This document shows, in pieces, positions 1 through 12,886 of a stretch of 64,000 bases of DNA. Position numbers and translations under genes: made by a program. Position 1 is the stretch's first letter. Every line of letters begins with the position of its first letter. Below the pieces are notes generated by a model. The model did not search any database, was not told the DNA's origin, and saw only the letters and a program-made list of their open reading frames with translations. This DNA comes from Platycnemis pennipes (lineage: Eukaryota; Arthropoda; Insecta; Odonata; Platycnemididae): NCBI GenBank assembly GCA_933228895.1, contig OW121846.1, positions 50,858,107 through 50,922,106 of the forward strand. The letters are read 5' to 3'.

Positions 1-3000
1 ATCGTTGTACTACCTGTCACACGTCGAGGCGTGTGGTGGACTATGTTCAGGTGGACTGCTCTAAATTTAATGAAGGATTCCATTTTGTCAGAGAAATTTT
101 CTCCGATGGCTCTTCTCGCAGAAACATCGTGGGGACATTTTTGAAATTATTATTCTGTGAAGAATGTTAAATTAGAAACTAAGGAAATTGATGGTAAACG
201 TTGGATTGCACATCTCTGTCCGCTTTCATACGGACTTGTTGTAGCTGACTCCCTCGCTAATAATTCTTGAATTTGAATATGAGAATGTTTCTTACAATTT
301 ATTTGTGTAGATACTCACGTTAGCGGACGGGATATTTACGGTGCAGGGTGGATGAAGTTAACTGTTCTGGTTTAATAGCCTTTAATTTATAATATTCGCA
401 GTAGTGAGGGAGAGTCATCCAGAGCTATGCGAAAGGGTTTCTACTTGATTCGTTAACATAGCCCGAAGTTCAAATCCAAGAGACTCCTTCACAGGCATTC
501 AGCGAAACGCTGATAGCGTCATTAGTTGGCATTCATCTATAAAGTATACCATAGTCTTTGCACTCATAATTGAGAGTATAATAAAAGAAAATATTGAGCT
601 AGTATAGAAATGCCGTGTTGACTGATTTACACCAAAGCCAATTTTTTAAACAAGGTAAGATATGTCATCCCAAAATTCCTCGGTCTTAACATTAAATAAT
701 CGTTTACCGTCAGAGTGAGGTGGCGTAAATGGTTTTTAAACAGTCAGCTAATTAATTTATAATGTCATCTCATCAGTTATCATTGGAAAAATATTGGGAA
801 AAATATAAGCACTCGAATTTACCATTGAATACCGTGCATGTGCTTACTAGAATCATATCCATGTCCCTCTTATGCAGTCACTTGGAATCATTTTGATCAC
901 CATTAAATATAGTGGAAGGGGTTTCCATGGAAACATGAGTAATTTTGCTTAACGTTTTAATACATTTCTGCAATACATTTTAGCAACATCAATAAATATA
1001 TAGATAATCTTATACATACATGTGTATACACCATACACCAGGTCTATAGCCACAGTTACGCGACTGATAGTAACTTAAATATGGATCAATGAAAATCAAA
1101 AGAACATGATCTGTACCCTTAAGTTTAACCCCAAATTATCCATGATAAGGTCTAAATATTTTCAGAATTTAAATTTTAGAAAGACTTAGAACAGCTGGTC
1201 GGAGATATGTATTGTCTGAAGGTATAAAAAGATTAACATTTTTAACAAATGCAAAATTATCTACGGATAATAGATTCAATGAAAAAAGCTGTCCAATTGG
1301 TTATCTTTATGCAGTGGTATCCTTCATTAAACATCAAAATGGTCACAGATAATGTAACATGGAGCTCAGTAATTCAGCCATGATCCAAGGGCAGTAAATA
1401 TATCGACAAAGTCATCAAGGTCTTAGATATCGCTCTGTTGCTGAAGCGTAAACGATGTCGCTCTTGCGGCCATGACATCCGCACATACGCATTTGTATGA
1501 GTTATGTAAATGCAATGAGAACAAACTTCATAATCTGTTTGACATGTGTTATAAATAGCCTATACGCTTACAACCATTTATTGTTTGCTACAACAGTTCT
1601 TCTCTTTTATAATTAGTTTATTGGGTCATAATCGACGACTTTTATGGTTTAAGCGTAATCACAAGTAACAAAATATCATTATGGCTAGGCTAACAAGCAT
1701 TTAGATTACGTGCAGTCAACAAATGTCATGCATTTTGTTTGAATACATGCTAGAACTTCATTAGTGTTAATCCCAATTTCATTGAAAACACATATACTTT
1801 TATAATTTTCAACAAACAACACACCATAGTGTATAATTAGACTACGGTTTCCTAGAGGAATCACGGAATGTGAAACATCAAAGCTCCTGACGGAATGTTT
1901 TCCCTATATTGATTACGGTACGATAATAAGAAATTAATCTCAGTCAATGTTTCCATTGAACATTTCATCCTCTTTAGATGAAGTACGTTTAGAGTAAGAG
2001 TTTTCAGAAAATATTTACAAAATCATTTATCTTGGTCTTTCAACAGCACCAAGGAATCACAAATCACATTTTCATAACATAAATAATTACTCTCTCATAT
2101 TACTATGTTACAGTTTTACAATGCTTTGTACATTATTCACTCTTCCAGTATCATACATATATTCATCAGAGTGCATCTGACAAGTATTGTTTCCAGCCTA
2201 AATTGACTCCCATCCAGCAGATGTCATAGCGGCCCAGTGTCAGACCGGACGGAGGATCCCAAAATTTTTCTAAAACAAACTCTTTTTTTGCAAGGATAGG
2301 TGTGGGGCTAATTAGAAAGCTGTCCCCTTGCTTAATGACTCTCTAACCAAGCAACATCGGACACACTTGTTTTCAACAAGATAGTTTTGTCCCTTCACAC
2401 TCTGCTTTTCTTCGGTCTGATGACAGTGTATTAGCCAGATGGCTCTATCCTTAGTCTTACCGTGGTAATAGGCCTTTAAATATTTGCATTTGGCCTTGCA
2501 ACTAACTTCGTGAAAAAAAGTGGTTAAGCGTTTTAAAAAGCGTTTCAAGTGTTGTCTTACTTGTAGAGTCGTAATACATAATGAACTCGGAGAAAATAAA
2601 CAACTGCATTCGAAATATAGTAAAGGCACGATTAATGGTTTTCAAGTACAAGAACGTTTTTTTTTTTAATTCTGTATTTGTGGGGAAAATATGTCAACAA
2701 ATGAAGTGCAACTTTTAAAATTAATCCCTTCAAATATTTTGAAAAGATATGTGTCATTTATGATCACACCTTTCGTGTTCGTTACAGCATTTACGCAACA
2801 GTCCTTCGTCTTGTCCAAAAAACGTTCTTAATATCTGTGAAACTAATACCATATATGAGGTGAGAGAGAGACAGAGGATGTGGGAGTGTTGTCAGCGGTT
2901 AAATTCAGGATTAAAAAAAATATGATTCCTTCCTCCGGGATGTAAAAATCCATTTGGCTCAATGACCCTCTCTCATTTCAGAAACGACCAGCATTTGAAC

Positions 3001-4699
3001 AAATCACTATGAATACGTTATCATATTTCGAATTGTCTAACTTTAAAACAATTTTAAATTACTATACAATTATCTTGATACTGGCGAAGCGTCAAACTTC
3101 GTCCAAAGTCAGATCTTTGCAACATTGATACCAGGCTTCTTGAAATTTGTACCAGAAATGGTCCTCTTATAATTCCGTTGATATACATTTCTTATTTTAA
3201 TGCTTGTGAAATACATAGTTTAAGTAGACACCGCTATCGAACCCCTAGTCTACTTAAATACCAAAAAGGTACCAGAGTGCATTTAATGAACTAAGCAGGA
3301 TTTTTAACTTTATTGTACCTCAAGCCGTAAGTATTCTGTTTGGCTTGGTTGGAAAAATTGGTCAACCTTTTAACGATGATAATCGGGGAACAACAATTTT
3401 CAAAAGTTTGACTGCCATAATATGAAGATAAATTATTTTAAACATGGAATAGATATGTATTATTTTGTTCTGGGGGATTTTTTCAAAAATCCATATTACG
3501 GCGAGAAAATTAGAAAATTAATTGATTTAAACGTGCACAGGAATGCTTTTTAACTAATAATCAAACATGTACTAAGTAATGCATATTTTTGAGAGGTACC
3601 TATACATGCCATTGGTGAATTCAGGAATGCTACATCTTAAAAAGCCTTGGTAATCATCTTTCAAGGAGCTTTGAGCGTAATTACGGTATTTATAATTTGG
3701 CTTCATGAGGTACTAAGCCAAAAAGAGGTTTCCGATTTCCCCTTTCAGCGAATCCAACTCTTCTACACATAAAATATCCACGTTTTTATACATGTTATCT
3801 AAATATGACTATGCTAAAGGGATCTTGAAACACTTGATTACTCCAGTTTTTTCAGGTAATTCTTGGGAGACAACGGGCCTTCGAGGACTTTGGCAATGTA
3901 TTTCTTTGCAATGCAAAGAAAAATCACGCTCATACAGGGTGAGTGTTACAGTCGATTACCCTTACCATGCTTTCACCGTAAGATTGTATGGATCTGTTAA
4001 ACAATCAAACACGAATCACTGTATTGAACAACAGGAAAACGAACATCAATGTCCACATAGCAAGGCATAGATATCGCACATGTCATATATGATTAACGGT
4101 ATGGTATATTTCACAGTATACGTATGGTAATGAAACTATGCACGTGGTTGTGTGTATAAATGTTCACACAGGCACACGCACGCACTCAAGTGTTTCCGTG
4201 CGAATGAACGCAAAACGCATACATATTTACCTACATACACGCACACAACTATGCTATGCGCGTACATACTCGAGTGGCTTACAGTATATATACATGCATA
4301 CGTACCGCACAGACATCACCAATGTGTTTGCATGCAATGCAAGCCATATGTATGATTTTTCCGTGCACTTTCATTAATATTGTATGTATACAACATAAAG
4401 ACAGTGTAACACGTGACAACTTTGCTACAGTTAGTTGTGGCCGCAAGTACCTTAAACTAGTGGACAATGAGCTGGCAGACGAAAGTTAGTTAATGCCACA
4501 CATGTGGACAGGAGTTGGTTAACATCATAGTTGTCGTATCAGCGAAGGACAGTCGAGGTACATAAATACTAATAGGACAGAAAGCCCTGCTTCTAAGTCC
4601 CCATCGTGCCAATATTTTACCCTGTTGCATCTAAACCTGCTTTCTCGCAAATCTCTACGTGAGTTGCATGCACGTGGCGACCTATATAGGCCCATTATT
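1..4699. other. AT-rich intergenic DNA, no gene seen
   Basis: No open frame here has codon bias, domain motifs or flanking splice signals strong enough to call. The region holds short homopolymer runs, for example T runs near 2660, and a CA/TG-rich low-complexity patch at about 4140-4320. A perfect 21-nt palindrome lies at 3901-3921 (arms TTTCTTTGCA). A stretch at 3856-3937 is flanked by AG and GTGAGT and is open in two frames, but encodes nothing I recognise. Confidence 0.5.
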
Positions 4700-4705
4700 T
4701 TTATT
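4700..4705 (-). promoter_or_regulatory. Candidate polyadenylation signal of the receptor gene
   Basis: On the minus strand an AATAAA hexamer lies about 315 nt after the receptor stop codon. It is the nearest canonical signal I noticed in the likely 3' UTR. The hexamer is common by chance in AT-rich DNA, so this is tentative. Confidence 0.35.
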
Positions 4706-5019
4706 ATGACGCAAATCATGGAGAAGATTTGAATCCGAGAATTCGTTCACGTGATACTCGGGAATGGACTCATTCTCCTCAGTTGCTCGTTCAGTGCCAA
4801 TAAGGTGAATGGCCACGATAAAAAACCACCCTAAAACTGTTATAACAACACTTTTTTTTTCCTCCCTGTAGCCTCGAAACCATACCATGTGAAGGGGCGA
4901 CGGTCTACACTTGCATGTTACACAGAGGTAGGGGCGGCACGACCGCGTGATGTGCTGGAATTTGACAAGGTGAGTGGAAAACAGCCACCACAGATGTTGT
5001 GGTGGCCTTTCCCGCTTCC

Positions 5020-5746
5020 CTATACGCCTGTGTTATTGTAAATGTAAGCAACGGAGGTATCCTGACGCATGGAGGAATTCATGTAGTACGAGGACTTTCG
5101 GAGGCTGGATGTGATGGCTGTGTCATAACGAAGCCGCCCGCAGCACTTCCTGCTCTTTACAATTGCTACAAATCCCCTCCGGTATTTTTTGTTGAAGAAA
5201 GCGTAGAGTACGGGGTTGATGCAGGAGTTGGAGGCTCCAAGCCATTGGGCCAGAGGTGTAGCCACGGGCAGGATTTTATCTTCCCAGTCTTCGACCTCAC
5301 CGCCGAGCTTGATCCTGGCAAAGATGGCGTAGAGAGGGAGCCATGACAGGACGAAGATGACCACCACGGCCACCAGCATCTTGATGACCTTGACCTTTGA
5401 CTTTTGCTGCATCCGCTCTGCGATGGCATCCTTGGAGTCGGTGGGTATGTGCCGCCTGGCCACCCTGATCCAGATGAGGATGTAGCACAGGGAAATGAGG
5501 ATTGTAGGCAGGACGTAGCAGAAGACGAGGTTGGCCAGCAGAAAGTAGAGATCACCGTTTAGGGATGGCGGCCACACCTCCAGACAGAGCCTTGTTTCGG
5601 GCATCTCCCGAAAAATGATGACGAGGTCGAAGAAGAGGGCCCAGGGAATGGTGGTTGTGAGTGCCACCACCCATATGATGAAGATCATCAACCTCGCTCT
5701 TCTTTTGGTAATCTGGCACTTCAGTGGGTACCAGATGGCCAAGAAC
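5020..5746 (-). CDS. SIFaR: SIFamide receptor-like GPCR, 3' terminal exon (TM4 to C-terminus)
   Basis: This is a class A (rhodopsin-like) neuropeptide receptor of the plasma membrane, coupling to G proteins, and probably the receptor for the amidated peptide SIFamide. The frame opens [10 protein letters not shown], the stretch that follows the DR of the DRY/DRF motif. Counting the Leu of 'LAIW' as residue 1, TM4 is at about 17-41 and the conserved loop-2 Cys is 53. TM5 is at about 64-92, and a basic third loop runs to about 119. TM6 is at about 120-142 with SWLP at 133-136 (family consensus CWLP). TM7 is at about 158-181 with NPVLY at 176-180. Helix 8 is [10 protein letters not shown], followed by a CysCys pair (200-201) that may be palmitoylated. 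The tail is 40 residues ending NNTGV. No initiator Met fits: an acceptor AG at 5748-5747 follows a pyrimidine-rich tract and enters the Arg codon after its second base, so this is an internal exon start. Exons for the N-terminus and TM1-TM3 should lie upstream (higher coordinates), but none was found up to 64 kb. The SIFaR call is from remembered family features; a related NPFF/NPY-type receptor is the alternative. Confidence 0.85.
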
Positions 5747-5785
5747 CTTTAAAAGGTGAAAGGGAAGGGAGTCATTAGATTCGGC
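5747..5785 (-). promoter_or_regulatory. Splice acceptor and polypyrimidine tract of the receptor exon
   Basis: Read on the minus strand, a CT-rich run of about 22 nt (ACTCCCTTCCCTTTCACCTT) leads into TTAAAG, with the AG at 5748-5747. The reading frame has an in-frame stop just upstream (5751-5749), so coding must begin at this acceptor. The intron phase is 2, splitting the Arg codon of the DRF motif. Confidence 0.7.
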
Positions 5786-5786
5786 A

Positions 5787-8360
5787 CATATTGCACGAGT
5801 GAAAACATCTTTATTCGTTAAAATGTATTTGTATCAGATATATTTTAGAAATGTAAGCTCTTTCCCATGATTTATTAATGAAACGAGCTTTTCCAATAAT
5901 GTTTTTAAGAAACATTTTTTGCAACATATTTGAAATGAGTCTTACATCTCCATTTTTGTGCCAAGTAACAAGTGGCAAATGACTCATGTTTGCTGTTCAG
6001 CAATCTTATGTATTTATCTCTGTAGGAGAAGTTAAAGATTTTAGAGATCAGTTTGAAACATCAATTATTTAGGGAGTCTAATGCATTTTGATTTCGACCA
6101 AAAATTTTCATTTCTACAGCAATTGATCGTCACTGTGAAGTGCACTTTAATTTTTCATGGTGGCGATTAATCACTCAGCACTCAGAGATCGATATCAAAA
6201 TGAAGTGGTGCTTGAGAATATTTGTATGAATTTTTCTTTTAGTAGTTTGAAAATGATTGCGCCACCAAATCAAAAAACAAGTGCAATTTAAAAGGACTTG
6301 GTGTCTTAAGTTCAATAGATCAATGGAAAACTCGGGACCTGAAACAGAATAATAACACATATATTAGTGCTCTTAAAAAAGTAACACTTCAAGGCATGGG
6401 GATATCAATAACCTATATAAGGGATTGGATTTAAGTAAGCTGTCATAAATTGCTTTGCGCTTTATATTTAATGGGAAATTTATATAAGAGTATCTGCTCT
6501 CCAAGCCATGGTCACATTACTACGAAGGACATTTTAAGTACAGGCCCACGAATAATGCAGCGACTACAGTGAATGTTTATTGTACTGATGCTTAGATAGA
6601 ACTCTCTTGCTCCAAGCATATTGCATCACAGATGCTAGATTTTTCTAGATATAATTGCTCAGCTGTGTTTAGATCATCATCGTACAATGGTGCCGCCAAA
6701 TATCATAAAAATTTGTATGACAATGTTAAGGCTTTCACATGAAATAAATTTCATGGGGGGTTACTCCTTGTATCGGTGCATTATTCTTTGCTTTTACTAT
6801 CATAAGACATATCATTTGGGAGCGGAGCACACACAATCCTAATAATATGACGCCAATCAGGGTACCTGACGAGTACCATATTATTAGCATCGTGGTAGCA
6901 CCATGAGAAGATGAGGAGGGAGGTCTGACGAATGATGGAAATGATCCATGTATGACATATATGATTCCTAGGATGATGATTTAGTGCCTTAGTCCATGTT
7001 AGAGTGATAGGGAGTCCGCTTATTATAGTTCAATTGGCAGTAAGGTCTCTTGATAAGTCAGTACATCGTCAAGCAGTATGCAGCTTCCGTCAGTTTCGTC
7101 CCGAAATAAAGAGCTTGTTTTGAAACAACATCTTAAAGTACGTAAATTCTTAATATGTAAATTACACATGGGTATATTGGAGGGATGCTATCGACCCTTG
7201 CTTGAAATACAAATAGGGGATGTACATAAACTAATATTTTAGCCCCTCACTTCTATCAATAGTTTATTGTGACTAGTTAGGCTGCACTGTAGCGTCTTCA
7301 GGTCCTGAAGTTGATGCAAATGCAGTCGATTGAGATTTATAATAATGAATAAGAGGTGTATCAAAAGATATGAAACCCTATAATATTAATTTACTTACGC
7401 ACCTCAACGATTGGTTAAAAAAATAGTGATTAACCTAGTCCCAGTTCTAAAGTCTTTCGTATTCGTATGCAAAAGTTCGTAAAATTGTTTGAAAATATTA
7501 AAGCACTTTGAACCGTACTTTTCAGACAGGTGCCACAAGCGCAATTTGTAGTTGAAACCGATGATATAAGTGAGGTTGCAAAGTGGAGAATCGGTGATAT
7601 TAGGAAAGATTCTCCCTTTCCAATAACAGGGACAGCTGTCCTTAGTTCCATTAGCCTTTCAAACGACGAGATGGTTTATGGAAATAAGGAAATGAATAAT
7701 CGATTAGAATTGGCAAAAAGCGAAGCCAAGTATGTTGCCGGTGATAAATCATGGGCTAGTATACGGAGACAGAGTGATTATAATCAGCGCTAGGCGTATC
7801 AAATTTCAGTAAAACAATGACGCCTAGTAAAAAAAATGCCAATTACAAGAAGAATCAGATATTTCAGTCAAATTTGATGCAAGAAAAGTAATATGATGTG
7901 AGGAGCTGGGTGTAACAAAATTAATTTGATTATGAAAAAGGGGCTGAGATGTGAATAGGTGAAGATGAAAGCGAATGAATGTGACCAAAAGGGAAATTAT
8001 CGGTAGAGATTAGTGATTAAGTCTTCTCAGTGACGGGTTGTAAATAATTTTTCGGGTTAGTTCAAATCCCTGGCGAATATTCATGGAACATCTCCACGAC
8101 TTTCACGAGAACAGTTCCACGACTTTTCAAAATTCCCTTTATCCCATTATTCAATACTCTTCTAGTTCTTCCTGAAGCCCTATAACCTTAAACGATCATA
8201 TTTATTTCTTGCTTTTTCATCATTCATTTTATTTACTTGCTATACCTACCTATCTTCGGTCCAAAATTTGTAGAGCCTGTAATCCCTTTTCTTATTCTTA
8301 ATCAAAACCTCTGTTCAAGAGAGATTAATTCTATCCTTAATTCTCTATCTTATTATAATA
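5787..8360. other. Intronic or intergenic AT-rich DNA, no gene seen
   Basis: This probably includes intron of the minus-strand receptor gene, because the upstream receptor exons must lie at higher coordinates. An 87-codon plus-strand ORF at 7530-7793 has no recognisable motif. An 11-bp stem-loop with stem CTAATAATATG lies at 6839-6887. Nothing else stands out. Confidence 0.5.
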
Positions 8361-8460
8361 ATACTTATTATTATTTATTAGGAACTGTATAGTACAGTTA
8401 TTTATTATTAAATATTATTTTTATTATATATATTTATATTATATTATCTAATTCTTAATT
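8361..8460. repeat. AT-rich low-complexity tract
   Basis: This is a run of TTATTA/ATTATT and TATA units with almost no G or C. It contains a 17-nt palindrome at 8383-8399 with arms AACTGTA and TACAGTT. Confidence 0.7.
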
Positions 8461-8660
8461 CTATTCATTCATCCTTCATTTATCGACAATTGTGCATTCA
8501 GAAGTCCGACCAATATTATCCCCTTTTTCGCGAAAGATTCCTTTATAAATCCGATTCCTCGCCAGCGTCTAAATGACTATCATCCAATAACAGACATAAA
8601 ATGATCATTGCCCTATTTTTTAAGAGGTCTCCTTCTGTTTCATTTTAATTAAGATTTTCC

Positions 8661-9075
8661 TCTTTTTCTCTTTTACAGTCATACCTGCATAATTGTCGTA
8701 GATTCATAAAGACGAAATAAGAGTTAACTTGATTGCGCCAATGTCAAATACGTCTATTTTTCATGATTTTTGCATTTGCGTCTTACGATTAGAGCTTGGG
8801 TCTCAAGTTTTTTCATTAGATATAATGCGTGGTGGAATACTCTAATCCCCTCCGATAATATACATTTCTCTTTTTCTCTTTTACAGTCATACCTGCATAA
8901 TTGTCGTAGATTCATAAAGACGAAATAAGAGGTAACTTGATTGCGCCAATTTCAAATACGTCTATTTTTTATGATTTTTGCATTTGCGTCTTACGATTAG
9001 AGCTTGGGTCTCTAGTTTTTTCATTGCATATAATGCGTGGTGGATTACTCTAATCCCCTCAGATAATACACATTT
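8661..9075. repeat. Tandem duplication, about 208 bp x 2
   Basis: Two head-to-tail copies (8661-8868 and 8869-9075) share the order CTTTTACAGTCATACCTGCA, CATAAAGACGAAATAAGAG, TTGCGCCAAT, CATTTGCGTCTTACGATTAG and AATGCGTGGTGGA. They differ at only a handful of positions, for example GAGTTAACTT versus GAGGTAACTT, so the duplication is fairly young. No coding capacity is seen. Confidence 0.9.
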
Positions 9076-10735
9076 CGCGTAACATACTCGATCAATAAAC
9101 TCAATTACGAGTAGGTATTAATTAATACTTATTCCAAGAATAATATGGAGGCATTATTCTTCTCTAATGAAATCACTTATAATACCCATTTTAACCGATA
9201 ATATGTCGTTAATTTATGCCTCTTACTTTATTAATTCAATAAAGGACTCTTGATTTAACCAAGGTCCGTAATTATGTAAATAGAAGTCATATGCATCTAC
9301 AAACTGAGTCTATCGCCTTTCATTTTGCTATGCAATTACTTTTGAATGGGGTGCCTCGTGGACTCACTTCGTGAGCTCAGTCTCATTTTCTATTTTTTGC
9401 TTTTAATTTTCTCTTCATTATAACGAAGGAATAAACACATCTCCATTGAATTACATCATAACTGTATTTCATAACATTTTGCATTTTGCTGTACATATGA
9501 GGGATGAATATAAATTGTGTTTCTTCCAAGCTCTCAATAAAACTTTATCATAATCTTACACATCAATTCAAGAATAATCCCAGTTTTCTGTTATCCAAAT
9601 AATTTGTAATTTATGTCAGTTCATGACTGTGATTAGAAGCGTCCTATGTTCTTGAAGCGAACGAACTGTAAAACGCATTGGAGTAGGAAACAATTAGTAT
9701 TTACGGGATGAGAATTATCTGCAGAATAGGTATTTTAACCAATAAGTTATATATTACAAACGAATAATACTATGTAATTATAGTGAAAACATTGAGAGCT
9801 ATGTTTTACTGGACTTCAACGTAAAAGTCGGTGAATAGGAAAGTTAATTGTTTCTAATTAATCATTGGAAATTAGAAATCAAGTGACTGTGGACAATTAT
9901 TTGCAGCCGTAGCATTCGGTTCTTAATCTTAATAACCCAGTTGCAGTACTGTCGCAAGTACATATTAGTAAATCAGGGGAGGCAACCAACAGCTAAGGTC
10001 ACTTCTGCTATATGCAAGGAAAGGTAAATCGGTGATGAAAAATGATTATGCTTTGCGAGTCACAGAAGTTATCCAATCAGTGGCTACGCTAGGGAATAAT
10101 AAAAGAGTGCATCAAGAGTACAAATCTTGAGTACTCTCAGATCATGTTTATTCACAATTTTTATCGCTAGCTACCCGAGTACGCGAGCGAAAACCGAGAG
10201 AATAGGAAAGTATTCAGTCAGAATTGTCAAATCGAAATTAAAGAAAAACATAAGTCAAGGCCACGAAAACCTAACAAGTCATTACCACAAGGATAAGACG
10301 TAATGTGTCAACATGAATTGGAAACCATCTGGAACATTTGAGACTACGACGTGTTTGGAATTTGCCTCCATTGTAGACGCAATAACCCTTCCTTTTTACA
10401 CATTATACCAGGCCAGAAAAATTGTAATGATTTTGAATTCCACGGTATTTATGAGAATCATAGACACTGGAGTAAAAGTAGAGGCAATGCTTTCATTATA
10501 TTTCGGAAATCTGAAGGTAAGGCTCCGAGCAGGCAAGTGTGGATTTAACAATGCGAAACGAAAAGATTACACCAACTGGAGGTAATGTTGTTTTTAATAC
10601 TTCCGGTAACGTCAGATGTTTTTGGAAGCCAGCAAACTGAATCGATAATTTTCGTCATAAAGGGTAGGGTATGGTAGAGGGTAGTCGGGTGTACGATTTC
10701 TTGGAACAGATGAATAATAGAGAGAGACCAAGAAA
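9076..10735. other. AT-rich DNA, no gene seen
   Basis: The 90-codon ORF at 10313-10585 shows no domain, codon bias or splice context. Nothing else was recognised. Confidence 0.5.
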
Positions 10736-10862
10736 CGGTAATGGTCTACTGTTAACGAAAAACGCCAAGAATTCACTTTGAAACGTCCCAGCCGACGGTT
10801 TGTGTGCTGAACTTGAAGACTCTAAACAGCACTCAAGTATTGACCGAGAGTGTACCATTAAA
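10736..10862 (-). repeat. SINE family 2, degenerate copy
   Basis: It carries the family's core on the minus strand: AACGTCCCAGCCGACGG at about 10782-10798, followed by a stretch with 'cagcactcaagt' as in other copies. The tRNA-like head is not clear. Confidence 0.55.
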
Positions 10863-11559
10863 TGCCTACCAATTCATGTATTTGAGCACGTACTCTCCGA
10901 AAGGGAGGCTAACACTCTACCCACTAACTTAATCCCCTGGGAACTGATGTCGTACGTGTAATGTGTAATAGCTGCCACCCAGAGAATGCGAGGACTACGG
11001 GTTAGAGTAATTGAGGCATTGAAACAAGGCAAAAACATCAAATTCTTCGGCAAAACAATCGGAGAAGGAAAAACTAATAAAGGTTGAGAAACTTTCGATG
11101 GAAACTGCGCGGAGCAAGAGTGAGATCAATTGTTCGGCGATCGACATGCGTTGGAAATATTTCCGAACGTTAAGGGAAGGAAACGAAGGTACGTAGGAAC
11201 TTTGGCGTGGAGAACTTATTTGAGTGGACGGCCTTTATTGTTTAAAAACTTCTGTGATTCGGTGGTGGAAGGCAATTTTGAATTGTGTTCGACAGGGGCG
11301 CTGAAGATGGCGAGCATTTGTTACCACATTGAAACTACAACTCTGGCTAGACCAAAATGAAGCGCAAGCTAAAATTAAAAATTTCTCTTCACTTTTTATT
11401 TCATTAACTGCGCCAGCATTATATCATCTAAACCAATTATGGAAATATTTAATATTGCACCCTTTGGGTAAAATTGAATTAGAAGTCATATCGGAAAGGT
11501 GACCGTAACTTTGGTATCTTTACTCATTTATTGTGAAGAATGGAAAGAAACCCGGTGTC

Positions 11560-11665
11560 GGCTTTAGTCTTCTTTGAACGCGAGGTAGCAAGTGGTCAAC
11601 GCTTTAACGTCCCATCCGACGGACGGAGTGCTGGACTTTTAATGCTCTCCAAGCAGCTCTAATGT
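11560..11665 (-). repeat. SINE family 2 fragment
   Basis: The core TTAACGTCCCATCCGACGG (11604-11622), then ACGGAGTGCTGGACTTTTAA, matches the reverse complement of the CCGTCGGATGGGACGTTAA core of copies at 57.1 and 29.1 kb. The tRNA-like head is not evident. Confidence 0.65.
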
Positions 11666-12885
11666 AGAACCCGTACGTCAAAGGTAAATCTCTGACATTG
11701 TTCGGGAATAGGATTTCAAAAACTCTAGTTGCTCAAGTTGCGTATACTCTAGTGGTCTCATGAAAACATAGGTAGCTACTCATCCAGACACTCAGGTATG
11801 TATCGAAGTACTCGCGAACTCCTCTGGTACCTAGGTACTCGTTAGGTTACTCAAGCAGCTTACAAGTACCTTGAATACACGCTAGGAATGAATACTTATG
11901 GCACATTCCTACTCCGATCCAACTGCCTACCTCCCTCACCACAAGGTGTCTGGTGTTGACTGTCATTACGTTCCTGAAGTTAATATTAGCGATATGAGAC
12001 TCATCGGACTATGGGAAAGTGGAAGGAAAGAATAAGATAATGAGAGGTTGTTAAACACAAATAATATTCCAACACGATTATTAAGGATTATAGTAGCTAA
12101 GAGGGTAATATTTCGAAAAATATATAAAATTTTTATTTATTTATAGAAATGACTGAATAATCATAACTATGGCATTAATATGTATAAACTAACAATTAGG
12201 TGTCATTTACGGTCAAATTTTCGAGTGACTCCTAAGTACTTGTCTACTGATTTTCCTAGGAATTTACACATTCCGTATTGCTACATGTAAGTAGGGTATG
12301 CACGGAGTAATATATTTTGCATGGCTGCGTGGAATTAGGTTTAATGTTATTCCATCTGATTGATAATGTATGCCTGATGATGGTTTAATCCCTGCTTCAA
12401 AGACTTACATGGTATTATATGGATGTAAATGAACCACCAGCTAATAAACAGCTTGTCTAGGAGTTTAAGCATCAGAATATGGAGGGTATTATCTTTCTTG
12501 AGGGGGTAAAGGAGTAACCATTAATAAATCACCGTTAAAAACCATAAAACCGACATCTTGCACCCTTCTACTCTCCAAATCTTCCCCCATCTCAACCCAC
12601 GTCTTATAAAAAACCGTAATAAAATTTTAGTATCCAGTGTAGCTGAAGAATTACGGCTTAAACCAATAGTTAATTTCTAACAAATATTTTGTGGAATACG
12701 CAAGTTTTTTATTCAGATTGATTAAGGGAAATGAGGCTTAAATAAATTGCAATTAAAAATGGAGAGAGATAGAAGAAGAATTAGAATGAAATCAATAGAA
12801 TCGGCTTTAACTTGGTAAAAATTCATGCCGAATCAGAAGAGTCAACCTAATGTAAATTATCACAGACTTTATTTTGCGGGTACAA
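11666..12885. other. AT-rich DNA, no gene seen
   Basis: No frame of note. The sequence is simple and AT-rich, with many GTACTC/GAGTAC motifs between about 11740 and 11880. These look like decayed low-complexity repeat rather than a known element. Confidence 0.45.
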
Positions 12886-12886
12886 A

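Noticed and set aside
4138..4489. Overlapping His/Thr/Tyr-rich ORFs
   Set aside because: They are translations of CA/TG-rich low-complexity DNA.
5166..5555. Other-frame ORFs across the receptor exon on both strands
   Set aside because: They are shadows of the real minus-strand receptor frame.
7530..7793. 87-codon plus-strand ORF preceded by TTTTCAG
   Set aside because: The acceptor-like string is suggestive, but there is no donor, homology or codon evidence.
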